Shown here in pieces: positions 1-11,542 of a DNA stretch of 64,000 nt (within the stretch, counting starts at the first letter, position 1; each line of letters starts with the position of its first letter). Position numbers and translations under genes: made by a program. The notes under the pieces are model-generated. The model saw nothing but the letters and a program-made list of their open reading frames with translations, was not told the DNA's origin and searched no databases. This DNA is from Persicaria tinctoria (Eukaryota > Streptophyta > Magnoliopsida > Caryophyllales > Polygonaceae), in assembly GCA_037127255.1 (NCBI GenBank), contig JBANSL010000005.1:82589160-82653159 (forward strand), given 5' to 3'.

Positions 1-3000
1 GGACAAGCCCTAGCATCGTCCGAAAGACAAACAGCAGCAACAGAAGGAAAAGAGTCTAAAACAGTGAGGCCAAGCGGCAAAGAGAAGGCAAAATGAGAAA
101 TGACATCGGCAAGGCGGTTGCCTTCACGACATGTATGACGGAACTGGACACTCCAATCCCTACTAAGGAAGCCGTGGCATAGAAACACCAGGCTGGCACC
201 GGGGTGAGAGGGACACACCGGCTTCTTCAACAGATTCAAGGCAACCTCCGAGTCAGATTCACACACAACCTTCTTGTAGCCATGCTCCCAAGCAACCTCT
301 AGGCCTTTCACGATGGCCCATAGCTCGGCATTTACCACCGAGCAAATCCCAATATTGTGTGCGTAACCAATGAGCCAGACCCCATTTTCATTCCGAATCC
401 CCCCCCCCCCCCGCAGCAGAGGTTCCATCGCCTTTTACAACACCATCAGTATTGAGTTTAACCCATGTGCTTTCAGGAGGTGCCCAACGAGTACTCCTCT
501 GCACCTTCATCTTCTCCGGCTCGCTCTTCAGCAAGCTCACCCTCGCCTGGTTGTGTTCATTGGCCAGGGTCCAGCATTGCTCAACCGACATGACAACTCC
601 CTTGCCATCCTTGTAGACCGCCTTGTTCCTCCTTAGCCAAAAGTTCCACACGACAATTGCAAAGAAAAAACACCACTCGACTCCGTCTTCAACACCTTTA
701 TCAAGGATGTTTTGTCGAAACCAGGATGCGAAGGGGAGCACGAAGAAATCCGCTCTCCCCCTCACACCCTGCACCTGCAACCAAAACATTCTAGCAGTAC
801 CACAATCCCTAAACAAATGTATAAGAGATTCACTAGAAACGAGACAACAAGGGCACAGGTCGGACGTACCAAGATGGCGTCGGAAACGTTCACTGTTTGT
901 CAAGACCCCACCTTTGCTGGCTGTCCACACAAAGGTTCTAATCCTCTCATTCACCTTAAGCTTCCAAATGCTTTTGAAGAAGCTTTTATCCACGGAGGGA
1001 GTAACGCCTTCATTCAGGAGCACAGAGTAGCCTGACCGAGCAGTGTATGTACCCTCCCCATTTCCAGGCCAACCAATCACATCTTCCCTATCGGTGATAC
1101 CCGTAGCGGCAATCTCCAGAAGCGACGACGTCGGGAGAAGATCGGCAAAAATGTGCCATTTCCAGCCAAGCTTCGGATCCCACACATCAGCAACCATGGC
1201 ATCCCCGATATTAGGCGGTAAGACGCCAGTAGTCCGAGACCCCAGGGAAGTATTCCCAATCCAGACGTCACTCCAGAAACGCACATTCTGCCCGTCCCCC
1301 AAACAACGACGGACATTAGGCTTTAGCACTTCGTCCACCGCCTTCACGATTCCCTTCCATACGTGCGAGGCGCCAGCCGATCTCCCCATCGTCTTCTTAA
1401 CATACTTGCTAAAAAGAACCTTAGACCACAACCCTTTGTCATCCTGCAGAAGCCTCCACCCCATTTTAGCAATCAACGCGAGATTCGAATCCTGCATTCT
1501 CTTCAAACCCAGGCCACCCAACTCTCTCGGGCGCAAAAGCTCGTCCCGGGCCACCTTGTGGAGTCTGCGCTTCTCCGGTGTGGAGTTCCAAATAAAACCC
1601 CTACAAACCTTTTCAATATTCTTGCAAACACCTTCCGGGAGGAGCAGGGTTGACATAGAATAAACGGGGATTGTCGATAGCACAACCCGCATAATAGTAA
1701 TCCGGTCGGCAAGGCTGAGCAAAGAAGCTTTCCATCCAGCAAGTTTACTAGCGAATTTGTCAAAGATGGTCGAGAACGTACCTTGACTAACACGTTTGTG
1801 AAGGATAGGAATCCCCAAGTAATTGCCCAGGTCTCTCGTGGCCTCGATACCGCTAACGGCCTGAATCCTATCCCGAAGCTCCTGCTTGACATTCTTCGAG
1901 ACGAAAACCTTGGACTTCTGTAGACTGACCTTTTGTCCGGAGCTGCTGCAGAAATTATCCAAACACTCCCGAACCACCTTAACTTGAGCGACCAAAGCTT
2001 CAGCGAATAGAAGAATATCGTCCGCAAAAAAAAGGTGGGATAACTTCGGCCCTCCCCTGGAAATGCAGATCGGTTTCCAACTACCATTTTCAACCGCTTC
2101 CGAGATAATATGGCTGAGTCTCTCCATACATAAAATAAATATATATGAGGAGAGTGGGTCGCCCTGACGTATACCCCGTGAAGGAATAAATTGCTCAGAG
2201 GCCTCCCCATTCCATAAGACTTGCATCCTCGGCGTCCGAATGCACTCCATAATCCATCTAATCCAGGTTGAGGGCAGGTTGGCCTGCATCAGCGTGTCTT
2301 CGACGAAATCCCAACTCAATCTATCATAGGCCTTTTCGAGATCCAGCTTCAGGCACATCCAACCCTTGACCCCCTGTTTCCGCCTCATCGAGTAAATAAC
2401 CTCCTGAGCAACCACAATATTGTCGGAAATCAGCCTCCCGGGAATGAAACTCCCTTGCGTAGGCCCAACCAATTTCCCCATATAAGGCTTTAGGCGGGTC
2501 GCCAAGATCTTTGTAATGGCCTTATAAATGACATTACAAAGACTAATGGGGCGAAATTGCTGTATCAACTCGGGTTTCCCCACTTTAGGAAGAAGGGTGA
2601 TAAGGGTATTGTTAACACCGGCAGGGAGCTTCGATGAAGCAAAAAAACACTTGATGAAGTCCACGACTTAATTCCCCACAGTATCCATTCCCAGCACCTA
2701 ACGAAGAAAGCCGGCTGGAAACCATCAATGCCAGGAGCTTTGAGGGCTCCCATCTGCTTGAAGGCGCTTCTAATCTCCTCCCTCGAAAACGTCGTGAGCA
2801 GCGCCTCCCACTCATGCTCCTGCAGTCGGGGAAAAGCGCTCGGAATAGTCGTATGCGATCCATTGGACTCAGCACAGTACAGACTCCTGAAATAATCAAC
2901 AGCAAAGGCCTCGAGCTCCTCTTTCCCATCGATCCATTCTCCATTAACTGCCCTAAGCCCCTCAACTCTGTTACGCTTCCTTCTCACCACAGTAGAAGTG

Positions 3001-4091
3001 TGGAAATAACCAGTGTTTCTGTCTCCAAAGGCCAACCACTTCTCACGAGACTTCTCGAACCACATAATTTCTTCTTGGTCTAGAGTCTCGTCCAGATCTT
3101 TCCGGATCTTCGCTTCTTGATCACGCCCAAACAGAGAGATACTTCTCGCATTCTTAATTTGAATGGAATTCAGAGCCTTCATCAGATGCTCCTTACGAGT
3201 CTGAATATTTCCAAAAACCTCCCTATTCCACTTCCTAAGATCGACACTGAGTTTCTCAAGAGCTTCCGGAGTATCACACAAACGGTTCCACTTGGAGTCA
3301 ACCAGATCAGAGAATCTCTCGTGCGTTAGCCAGGCAGCCTCAAACCGAAAAGGCCGACGCTTACAGTCCTTGGAAATGGTGGGATCCAACTCAAGGAGGA
3401 TTGGGCAATGGTCCGAAGAATAACGAGGGAGATGTCGGACTTTGGCTTCCGGCCATCTCAACCTCCCTTCAACATTGGCCATGACTCTATCAAGGCGCTT
3501 GGAGATCACCCGATCGTCGAGAGAGACTTTGCTCCAAGTGAACTATTGGCCCGAGAAACCCATATCCAAGGGCTCACAATGGTTAATGAGATCTCGAAAA
3601 ATAGGAGCATCACGGTGGACAGCCCCGGTACCACTGAACGTTTCCTCAGAGCTAATGATACAGTTGAAATCGCCTCCTATGAAAAGAGGGTCCTTTATGC
3701 CGTTGACACAGTTTCTGAGATTATCCCAAAAATGAGCGTGTCTAGCCACAGAGGGAGGAGCGTAGACAACAATCAAGTGGGATCTTATCCCCCCAACCAT
3801 CCAAGATGCGTGAATAAAATCCGAGACGCTTTCGTGGACCTCCAGCTTGTGCTTTTCCCCATTCCATAGCAGCCAAACACCCCCGGCGAAACCGACAGCC
3901 TCAATGCGAATGCAGTTAGAAAAGCCCAGTTTATCGCACACTTCAGTAGCTTTCTCGCCCGAGACACGCGTTTCCATCAGAGCGAGGATATCAATCGAAC
4001 ATCGCTAGCGGATGTAACGCATAGCCCTTCTAAAACTCTTTTTTCCTGCACCGAAACAATTCCAAAACAAAATATTAGTCTTACTATCCAT
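1..4091 (-). pseudogene. LINE ORF2: APE endonuclease / reverse transcriptase / RNase H, broken
   Basis: Probable start is the ATG at 4091 (MDSKTNILFWNC). The APE-type endonuclease follows (GDFNCI motif, then SSDHCPI near 3410), then the RT (palm box FADDILLFAE near 2025; GIRQGDPLS near 2165), a zf-RVT region (CPCC...HLFRDC), and an RNase H whose acidic residues can be read from LNTDG, NAELW, ESDS and the final Asp of GNRLAD. Breaks: in-frame TAG at 4005-4007, in-frame TAG near 3555, a frameshift with a nearby stop around 2665-2695, and a frameshift in a G-run (C-run on the plus strand, 399-412) that separates RT from RNase H. The ORF leaves the window at position 1. Confidence 0.93.
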
Positions 4092-4146
4092 AATACTAAT
4101 TAAATACTGTAACAAAAGGGAAGGAAAGAGGGTCAAGGACAGAGAA

Positions 4147-5906
4147 TTAATCCCCCCTTTCTGTGCTCTCCGTCTGCACCGATTCATCATTCTTCAAGAC
4201 AATCTCTTGCTCAGCCGGAGCCCAGAATCTTCCTTCCAAAGGAGGCGAAGAGGAGCATGGTTGATCACTACCCCAGGTCTCGGACATCCCGTAATCCATA
4301 CTGGACGAGACATAGACTTGCTTATCGATGATGCAGTCGCCTTCCGGGTGCGTCATAGAAACCACCGTCCCATTGTTCTTCAACATCACAACCCTTCCTC
4401 CTAATTTGGATCCTTTGAGATTTTTATTCTTACCCTGGCTCTTCTTCTTAAAATTAGAAACATTAAGAGTTTTGAGTTTGGGCTCCCTTTGAATGTTTTC
4501 CGGGTTTGAATTGGCCGTAGGAAATAATTCATCAGGCTTGTTAGTTTCCATGGCCACATCAGGCCCAGACCCAAACCTCGGCCCATTATCGCCCAGGCCA
4601 GTGCTCACGTTACCAGACTTTTGTTTACCCTTTTCTTTGGAAGGAGCCGCCGTTTGCTTTCTTTCCTCGGCTCTCCCGCCCCTGCCTTCAATTCCTTTCT
4701 TCTTTTCCCCATGACTTCTACTCGTGCTATCCTTAACCAATCCCGAGATATCATTAATGCGGTTGCCACCTGCACGACCGTTGGAGTTCGACCCCCCACC
4801 AAAGGTCTGGGATTCCTTCGCTTTTCTTGCCGACGCCGTCACCGGAGCCGTAACCGGTCTGAACTCAGTCCTGCCGCCACTTCCGTTCCCTGGGTTCTCC
4901 GGTCGGACTTTAGATTTAGCCGATTTCCCCCGCCTAACAACTTGCATCCAAGGGCCATGATGTTTATCATCGTCATCCAGGCAGGCCGCGTTTGGTCGGG
5001 GGCCATTAGCCTCCACCGTCGCCTCGCCACCCTTCCTCTCAGTATTAAGATCTTCCACCTTGATCTCCGGGCAGTGGGCCCTCCAGTGTCCCACCCTTCC
5101 ACGATTGAAACATATTCTAGGAATGCCTTCATATTCGAGCCGAAAACTTTCCCCATTGATGGTAATCAAACCTTTCAAGGGTTCCTCCAGATTCACCTCC
5201 ACACAAACACGAGCGAAATTCCCCCTATTCGTATAGATTGTCCGGTGATCAACCTTGATACCCTTCCCTAATCCTTCAGCAATCTTCATTAGCACCTCTT
5301 CCTGGTACAGAATCATAGGGAGATCGATGATTCTGACCCAAGCGGGAACCGTCTGGATAATCTCTGAGGATCTGAATTCCGGCGACCATAACTTTATAAT
5401 CAAACATTTACCGAAGACCGACCATGGTCCTCCTGTAAGAATCTTCATACCATCTTCCTTCTTCTCCGGGCGAACCAGGAAGTTCCCGAGCGGGAGATCG
5501 ATGACTTGGAAACGACCACATTCCTTCCAAATTTCCTTTAACTTTCTCTCCATAACATGGAGCGGGATTTCGGAGCCCAACATTCTCACCACTAGAGAAT
5601 TTTCCCAAGCCCTTGCCAGCACCGCCATAACTGTTGGGTCTATAGTGACCACCGGATTTCCTCCCTTTCCCGCAGGGAAGGACACATCTATCTTGTTCTC
5701 CAGGACCCCCTCACGCAGGGTAGTTTTTTGCATAGCCACTCCCCCAACACCACCTTGTCCCGCCAAGACAGGGTCTCCCCTTGGGTCGTATTTGTCTGAC
5801 CTATAACCGGAGTAGTTCCTGGCCCCTGGCCGTCCGGGGGGGGGGGTACCGGTGTGGGGTTAGTTTGTATCTCGACGGAGGGTTTTTCTTTTTGTCTCGC
5901 AACCAT
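4147..5906 (-). pseudogene. LINE ORF1: DUF4283 plus zinc-knuckle protein, frameshifted
   Basis: The ORF1-type protein has an N-terminal DUF4283 domain (MLGSEIPLHVMERKL through GGPWSVFGKCLIIKLWSPEF) followed by a zf-CCHC_4 region and a long basic Ser/Gly/Lys-rich tail. The likely start is the ATG at 5906; the N-terminal frame (ends SWRDKVVLG) must shift near 5745 to join the long frame (GVAMQKTTLREG). The zinc knuckle reads ICFNRGRVGHWRAHC, so the second zinc-binding Cys is Arg. In intact elements this protein coats the LINE RNA. A G-run lies at 5835-5847 within the N-terminal part. Confidence 0.88.
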
Positions 5907-6015
5907 CGCTCTTTTCAGCTCAATAAAGTCGAAGGGGTCAAGATTGTATCAACGACATGTCGTTGGTGTCTTGGGGAATAATAGTTTTTGGTTACCTGCT
6001 TTAAGCGGTTAACAT

Positions 6016-6053
6016 CCTAGTATTCATATTTAACATTAAATATGAATACTAGG
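6016..6053. repeat. Perfect 17-bp inverted repeat with 4-nt loop
   Basis: Arms 6016-6032 and 6037-6053 are perfect reverse complements around the loop ACAT. It lies between the LINE 5' end and the next transposon and belongs to neither by sequence. It may be the last trace of a transposon end or a small cruciform-forming site. No function can be assigned. Confidence 0.85.
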
Positions 6054-6176
6054 TAGTTACACGCTTAAACAAGAATTTTTAAAACTAATCCAGACGACCA
6101 TTGGTTTTCTTTCATCCAATGGCCTAGATTTGTCCCCCCGTTTCATAGTAAGGGGTGTACTAACCGGAAAATCCCC

Positions 6177-6684
<508 letters not shown>

Positions 6685-6981
6685 CATAACTACCAATTCT
6701 GTTACAACTTAATTAATTATTCATCTATTTATATTGCTCTAAACCTCTCCTAATCTAATAACAGCTTAATCTAATTTGCGCCTTGGCGTTTGGCACCACC
6801 ACCCCTACCCCAAGCCCTTTTCTTTATCACAAAACATATAACATCGACTGATTACTTTGCTAGATAGGGGATAATGTGCTGTCTATAGGTGATAATGTGC
6901 ATGTCTATAGACTATAGGTGATGTACTGCCCACTTGTGGTCTTTAATTACTTTGCTAGATAGGGGATATAATGTGCATGTG

Positions 6982-7689
6982 TAGGCGTGGCCACGGGTCG
7001 AACCCGCCGGGTCAAGGGTCAGGGCTGGCCGACCCGAACCCTAACCCGTAAATCTCACGAGTTGACGGGTTCGGGTCGACCCGTTGACCCGGCAGGTTAC
7101 ATTATTTTTTTAAAAAAAATCTTTTTTTTTTTAAATGACTATTAAAATAAATAAATAAATAAATAATATGTAAAGATTCTTTCATCCACAATAATTTCAT
7201 TGTGTGATGTAAGAGAAAAAAAAATATGAGAATATATTTCTCAAACTTCATTTCCAACTTAATTTCCAATGTAGGAAATGTAGGAAACAAGTGAAGTGGA
7301 AGAAATGTGGTAGTGGGATACATATATATAGCCCCATGCCTTCTCATTCTATCTCCATATTTCCGATGTGGGACAAAAGGAAGACTTCCAAGTCTATAAA
7401 ATGAGAAGGATGGGGTTTATTTGTCTCACATTGCACATTGCATATTAATTTATGTATTATTGTGAGTTATTTTAAGAATAACTTACATAATTTACATAAT
7501 ATTATAAATTTATTTTATTTAAAATAAATTTTTTAAAAAAAAATATTTTGAAAAAGCGGGTTGACCCGGCGGGTCACTGGTCACGGATTCCCCGACCCTA
7601 ACCCTAACCCGCTACCCGTCCCCACCCGTCAACCCGTCAACCCGGATCCGACGGGTCACGGGTTGACCCGTAACCCGTGGCCACGCCTA
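6982..7689. mobile_element. hAT-type non-autonomous element with GGGTC-rich ends
   Basis: The ends are inverted: TAGGCGTGGCCACGGG at 6982 and its complement CCCGTGGCCACGCCTA ending at 7689. Subterminal regions are packed with GGGTC/GACCC motifs, the interior is AT-rich and non-coding. This layout is typical of plant hAT MITEs. The flanks (TGCATGTG / CATGTATA) do not give a clean 8-bp TSD, so the copy is probably old. An internal inverted repeat (7331-7352 / 7396-7415) surrounds an snRNA-type promoter motif, listed separately. Confidence 0.75.
7321..7374 (-). promoter_or_regulatory. USE + TATA arrangement like a plant snRNA promoter
   Basis: On the minus strand GTCCCACATCG (7374-7364) matches the plant upstream sequence element RTCCCACATCG. 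It is followed 33 nt later by TATATATA (7330-7323). That spacing is the one known for Pol II-transcribed plant snRNA genes. No snRNA-like sequence follows, so activity is unproven and the match could be chance in AT-rich DNA. Confidence 0.35.
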
Positions 7690-7697
7690 CATGTATA

Positions 7698-8479
7698 TAG
7701 GTGATGTAATCAAAACCGAGATGAAGATCGATGGAGGCTAGGCCATGATCGTGACATACAAGGATGAAACTATATATTGATTTAATTAATTGCCTAGAGA
7801 AATCTGGGTTATCATGTGTCAACCTTGTACTGGTTAATTATATAATCTCAAATTATAGACAATATTGGAATGAAATCAAGTACGTACGGAGAAATTAAAA
7901 TTTATAGATAAAAGTTTAATTTTAGTACATAACTTTATCAAAAGTAAAAGCATAAAACTTTACTCCGTAATAAAGTAAAAGTAAAAGCATTTACATTATT
8001 AAAAGTATACATAGAGATTTATTAGGCAGCTACAACTTTAAAGTAAAAAGGACACTTTGATTTCTTTTACTATTTGCCTTTCATTTCTTTACTAGTTAGG
8101 CAGTCATAACTTTCTGTAACCGCATAAAGTCATATTCTATACGGAGTATAGTATAGATTATGCGGTCAAATATCAGCTAGAAGAATTAAAATACTCCGTA
8201 CTATGACAAGGAAACTATACATCAAATCACACTCCACTATATTTACATACTTGAAAAATCAAGTGCTGAACACACCAACAACTCTGTCCTCCACCAGCAA
8301 CCTACCACATTCACCTGTGGATACAAATCACACTCCACTATACTTGTATTGGAATCTTGCATTCGCCTTATCAGTTCATTAAACAGAATCTATATGAGTT
8401 CTCATATTAACGAAATGACTAACACCGGCCAACCCACTCACCTAATATATTAACGAAATGACTAATTAACACCAACTCA
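7698..8479. other. AT-rich spacer, no gene seen
   Basis: No coding or RNA gene is recognisable. The stretch holds short fragments with ACTCCGTA / CGGAGTAT motifs, probably worn MITE ends, near 7960, 8145 and 8190. Confidence 0.6.
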
Positions 8480-8487
8480 CTTGCATG

Positions 8488-9246
8488 TAGACCTGTTAAA
8501 CGGGTCATTCGAATCGGGTCCTGGGTAATACGGGTTTCGGATATTTTCGGGCCCCGGGTAATACGGGTCATTTCGGGTCGATTTCGGGTTGATTAATCTT
8601 TTCTTTTTTAAATTAAAAAAATCATGATTTGATAATATGCGATAAATTTAAAATTCTAAAGTTAAAGACATTGTTCATAAGTTCTGATGCTTGTAATTAT
8701 ATACTATATTTGATCTAAAATATTTGATTTTTATTATTTCTCGTAATTTTTAATAAAATGTAATAATATATAAAATATCAATTTTCAAATAATTTTTAAA
8801 AAATAATTTCATGCAATTAGTAATAAGCATATAATTGTTTTAATATCTTAATATTTTTTAGAATTTTTATATTCTTATAAATGTCCGTTGAAACATAAAA
8901 AATCAAATACTCTCGATCGGACGGAGTATTACACAATACAAATAAATATAAAAGTTGATTTGAAAATGAAAGATCAAGTGATTGTAATTTTAAAATGTAA
9001 TAAATTGGAATCTCCATAAAAAAAATTAATCATATATAATTATAAATCAATCGGGTCACCGGGTCAAATGGGTAAATCGGGTCAGAATTACCGGGTCAAT
9101 CGGGTCACCGGGTCGAAACCCAGATTACCTAGAAAATTTTCGGGTATTTCGAGTTCGGGTCAAAAAAAAAAATTCGGATCAAAATTCCCGAGTTCGGATT
9201 GAAATTTTTTCGGGCGTTTGGATCGGGTTGTGTTTTGACAGGTCTA
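8488..9246. mobile_element. hAT-type MITE, copy 1, with 8-bp TSD
   Basis: Ends are TAGACCTGTTAAACGGGTCA and its near-complement ending TTTTGACAGGTCTA. The flanks CTTGCATG (8480-8487) and CTCGCATG (9247-9254) match at 7 of 8 positions, as expected for a hAT target-site duplication. Both subterminal zones are dense in CGGGTC / GGGTCA motifs; the centre is AT-rich and non-coding. It is the same family as the element at 9952-10387. Confidence 0.88.
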
Positions 9247-9553
9247 CTCGCATGCCTTTGACAAAATCTAGGACCTTGAAAGACAAGTGAAGACACTAGA
9301 GGAGAATATCGCAAAGCTAAGTGACCGAGAAAAAGAAGACATTCTGATAAATAAATAAATAAAGACATTGCATGTGATATTTGGCATGTGAGGAAAAGTT
9401 GAGAAATTTGAGCACATGTGAGGAAAAGCAAACTTTCATTGGTGACTAGATTCGGATACATCCTGATCCCGCTGAAAGATGCCAATGCGGACCTCCCTTT
9501 GTAGATTAATTTGAGCACGTGTGAGGAAAAGTTGAGAAACGGTTTGATCAATT

Positions 9554-9650
9554 TGTAGGCCCAATAGGCCCATTTCCCTTTCTAGTCTAAAGGCAACGGA
9601 AGCCAAACTCTGCAAGGCTTTGGATTTTTTAGGTCGATTCTCTGTATGTG
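9554..9650. repeat. Direct repeat, copy 1 of 2 (second at 11372-11482)
   Basis: About 100 bp starting TGTAGGCCCAATAGGCCC and ending GATTCTCTGTATGTG recur in the same orientation at 11372-11482 with small indels. The copies bracket a 1.7-kb interval that contains the second hAT MITE. No coding sense is seen. Confidence 0.85.
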
Positions 9651-9951
9651 GCACGATGGAATAACAAATCATTTCGAAATGGCTCACCAAAAAGGACTTG
9701 TGGGTAGTAATTATAGATCTTCGGTTCAAACTCCTGAATGTCCGCTCTTTATTTACCTATTCAAGGCACGATGGAACAGCAGCATCTCTTTTTATGATGC
9801 TCACTCTCAAACTGGACATCGTTCTACTAAATTGATGAAACATTGATGCAAAATAGTGTGAAGTTATCAAAGCTCACTTATATAAAGTTGTTTATGTTAC
9901 TATAGACCTAGATATAGACATTAAATGAATTGATGTGAAGTGGGTCCTCAC

Positions 9952-10387
9952 TAGACCTGTCAAAACACAACCCGACCCGACCGTTCGGAAAATTTTCGAC
10001 CCGAACCCGGAAATTTTGACCCGAAAATTTTTTTCGACCCGAACCCGAAAACCCGAAAATTTTTCGGGTCATCTGGGTTTCGACCCGGTGACCCGATTAA
10101 CCCGGTAATTTTGATCCGATTGACCCGGTGACTCGGTTGATTTTTAATTAAATATAATTAAAAAATTTTATATATAATTAAAATTTATTGCAAAATTATC
10201 AAATCATGATTTTTTTTAATTTAAAAAGGAAAAATTTGACAAATCCGAAATCGACCCGAAATGACCCGAAACCCGGTCAAACCCGGGTTCTAGTCAACCC
10301 GAAAATACCCGGGACCCGTTTTACCCGAGACCCGAAGTGACCCGACCCGACCCGAACCCAACCCAAATGACCCGTTTGACAGGTCTA
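9952..10387. mobile_element. hAT-type MITE, copy 2, with 8-bp TSD
   Basis: Ends TAGACCTGTCAAAACACAAC and ...CGTTTGACAGGTCTA mirror those of copy 1. Flanks GTCCTCAC (9944-9951) and GTACTCAC (10388-10395) match at 7 of 8 bases. It is about 320 bp shorter than copy 1, mainly in the AT-rich middle. Subterminal GACCCG motifs are repeated many times on both sides. Confidence 0.9.
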
Positions 10388-10395
10388 GTACTCAC

Positions 10396-11371
10396 ACATC
10401 AACCCATCACATTACATACACATGCCCACTCTTGAAAAAAAAATGGAGTTCCATGAAGAAATTAATAAGTGTTAGCAAGTGGGAGTGAAGCTGACTTTAA
10501 ATACACATGCCTAACCCATCTTTCTCTTGTTTCTGGCTTATTGCTTAAGTAACTAATTTATCTAGTATTTCATCATGTTTTGCACAAATCAAGGGATTGA
10601 CAATATATGGTTGGTGGATCAAGAAAAAAGAAGAGTTTATTTTATATTCCATAGGCAATAATTTTAACTAGTTTGTAATGCAAGCTTATTTTGTTTGAGT
10701 ATCGGAAATGAAGACGCAATGCATAAAATATAATAAGATTATTGTGTCTTCTTTGTTTAAATAAGAGGTACAACTATGTGACAAGTACTTCTAGCACAAA
10801 CCTAATTGACCAAGAAATTTGATAACTGGTGCTTTTTTTTGTAACATCTTTCTTGATAACTCGTCGAAATCATAGATAAAGATTAAAAAAAAATTGCTAA
10901 TTTGTTACCGAATGTGTCAAAATTGTGGGTTTTCCACAACTAAAGCGTGGTGATAAGAAAATGTGAAAGTAGAAGATAAATAAGTGTTACGATTTCAACC
11001 ATATTGAGTAATGCTAATGCATAGAATTTGCACCCTGTTGAGGTCGTGTTGTTCTAAACCACTCTCCCTTCAAAGACTACATATTCGCATCACCCTGAGG
11101 GGCAAAGAAACCCGGCCACACCGCCAGGAGCACCACCCTTAGCGTTCAGCCCATCCAAGTAGGAAGGAGCCAAGGGCGGGAGGACCAACGGGGACCGCTC
11201 GCTTGACCCCACAAGCCATCGAGCAACAACCGAGCCATCCTCGAGCCACTATCGAGCGGCCATCTCAAGAGGATCAAGAAACCAGCCACAGCACCCAGAG
11301 CCGTCTACCAAAATAAAACTTTCATTCTGTTTATGTTTTCATGTGCTCGGTGGCCCATATTCACATTTGAC
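10396..11371. other. Intergenic; unassigned GC-rich patch at 11090-11310
   Basis: Most of the stretch is AT-rich with nothing recognisable. About 220 bp (11090-11310) are markedly GC-rich and look like old coding sequence or a transposon 5' region, but no frame is open for long and no family motif was recognised. Confidence 0.5.
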
Positions 11372-11482
11372 TTGTAGTTGGCCCAACAGGCCCATTTCCC
11401 TTTCTAGTTCACTAAGTCTAAAGGCAACGGAAGCCAAACTCTGCAAGGTTTTTGTTTTTGTGGGTCGATTCTCTGTATGTGC
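11372..11482. repeat. Direct repeat, copy 2 of 2
   Basis: Same-orientation copy of 9554-9650. It differs by a roughly 10-bp insertion after CTTTCTAG and a few substitutions. It ends about 60 bp before the CACTA-like element. Confidence 0.85.
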
Positions 11483-11542
11483 TAATGCCTAATGTGCATC
11501 TACTTTTTGGGTCGTTTTGCAGGGGTCTAAAAAAATCGTTTC

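Larger units (their letters stand above)
1..5985 (-). mobile_element. L1-clade LINE retrotransposon, decayed, 3' end outside window
   Basis: A non-LTR retrotransposon lies on the minus strand with ORF1 (nucleic-acid binding) followed by ORF2 (endonuclease, reverse transcriptase, RNase H). The order and motifs are those of plant L1-type LINEs that carry a C-terminal RNase H. The 5' boundary is not sharp; it is placed just beyond the ORF1 start, before an unrelated palindrome at 6016. The 3' UTR and poly(A) tail would lie left of position 1. Both ORFs carry breaks, so this copy cannot make its own proteins. Family assignment is firm; exact ends and TSD are not visible. Confidence 0.93.

Noticed and set aside
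1043..1663. Long plus-strand open frames across the LINE
   Set aside because: They lie antisense to well-supported LINE ORF2 domains and their translations show no domain; they are shadows of the minus-strand coding bias.
7590..7625. ACCCTAACCCTAACCC resembles telomere repeat
   Set aside because: Only two units, and the sequence is part of the GACCC-rich subterminal region of a hAT element.
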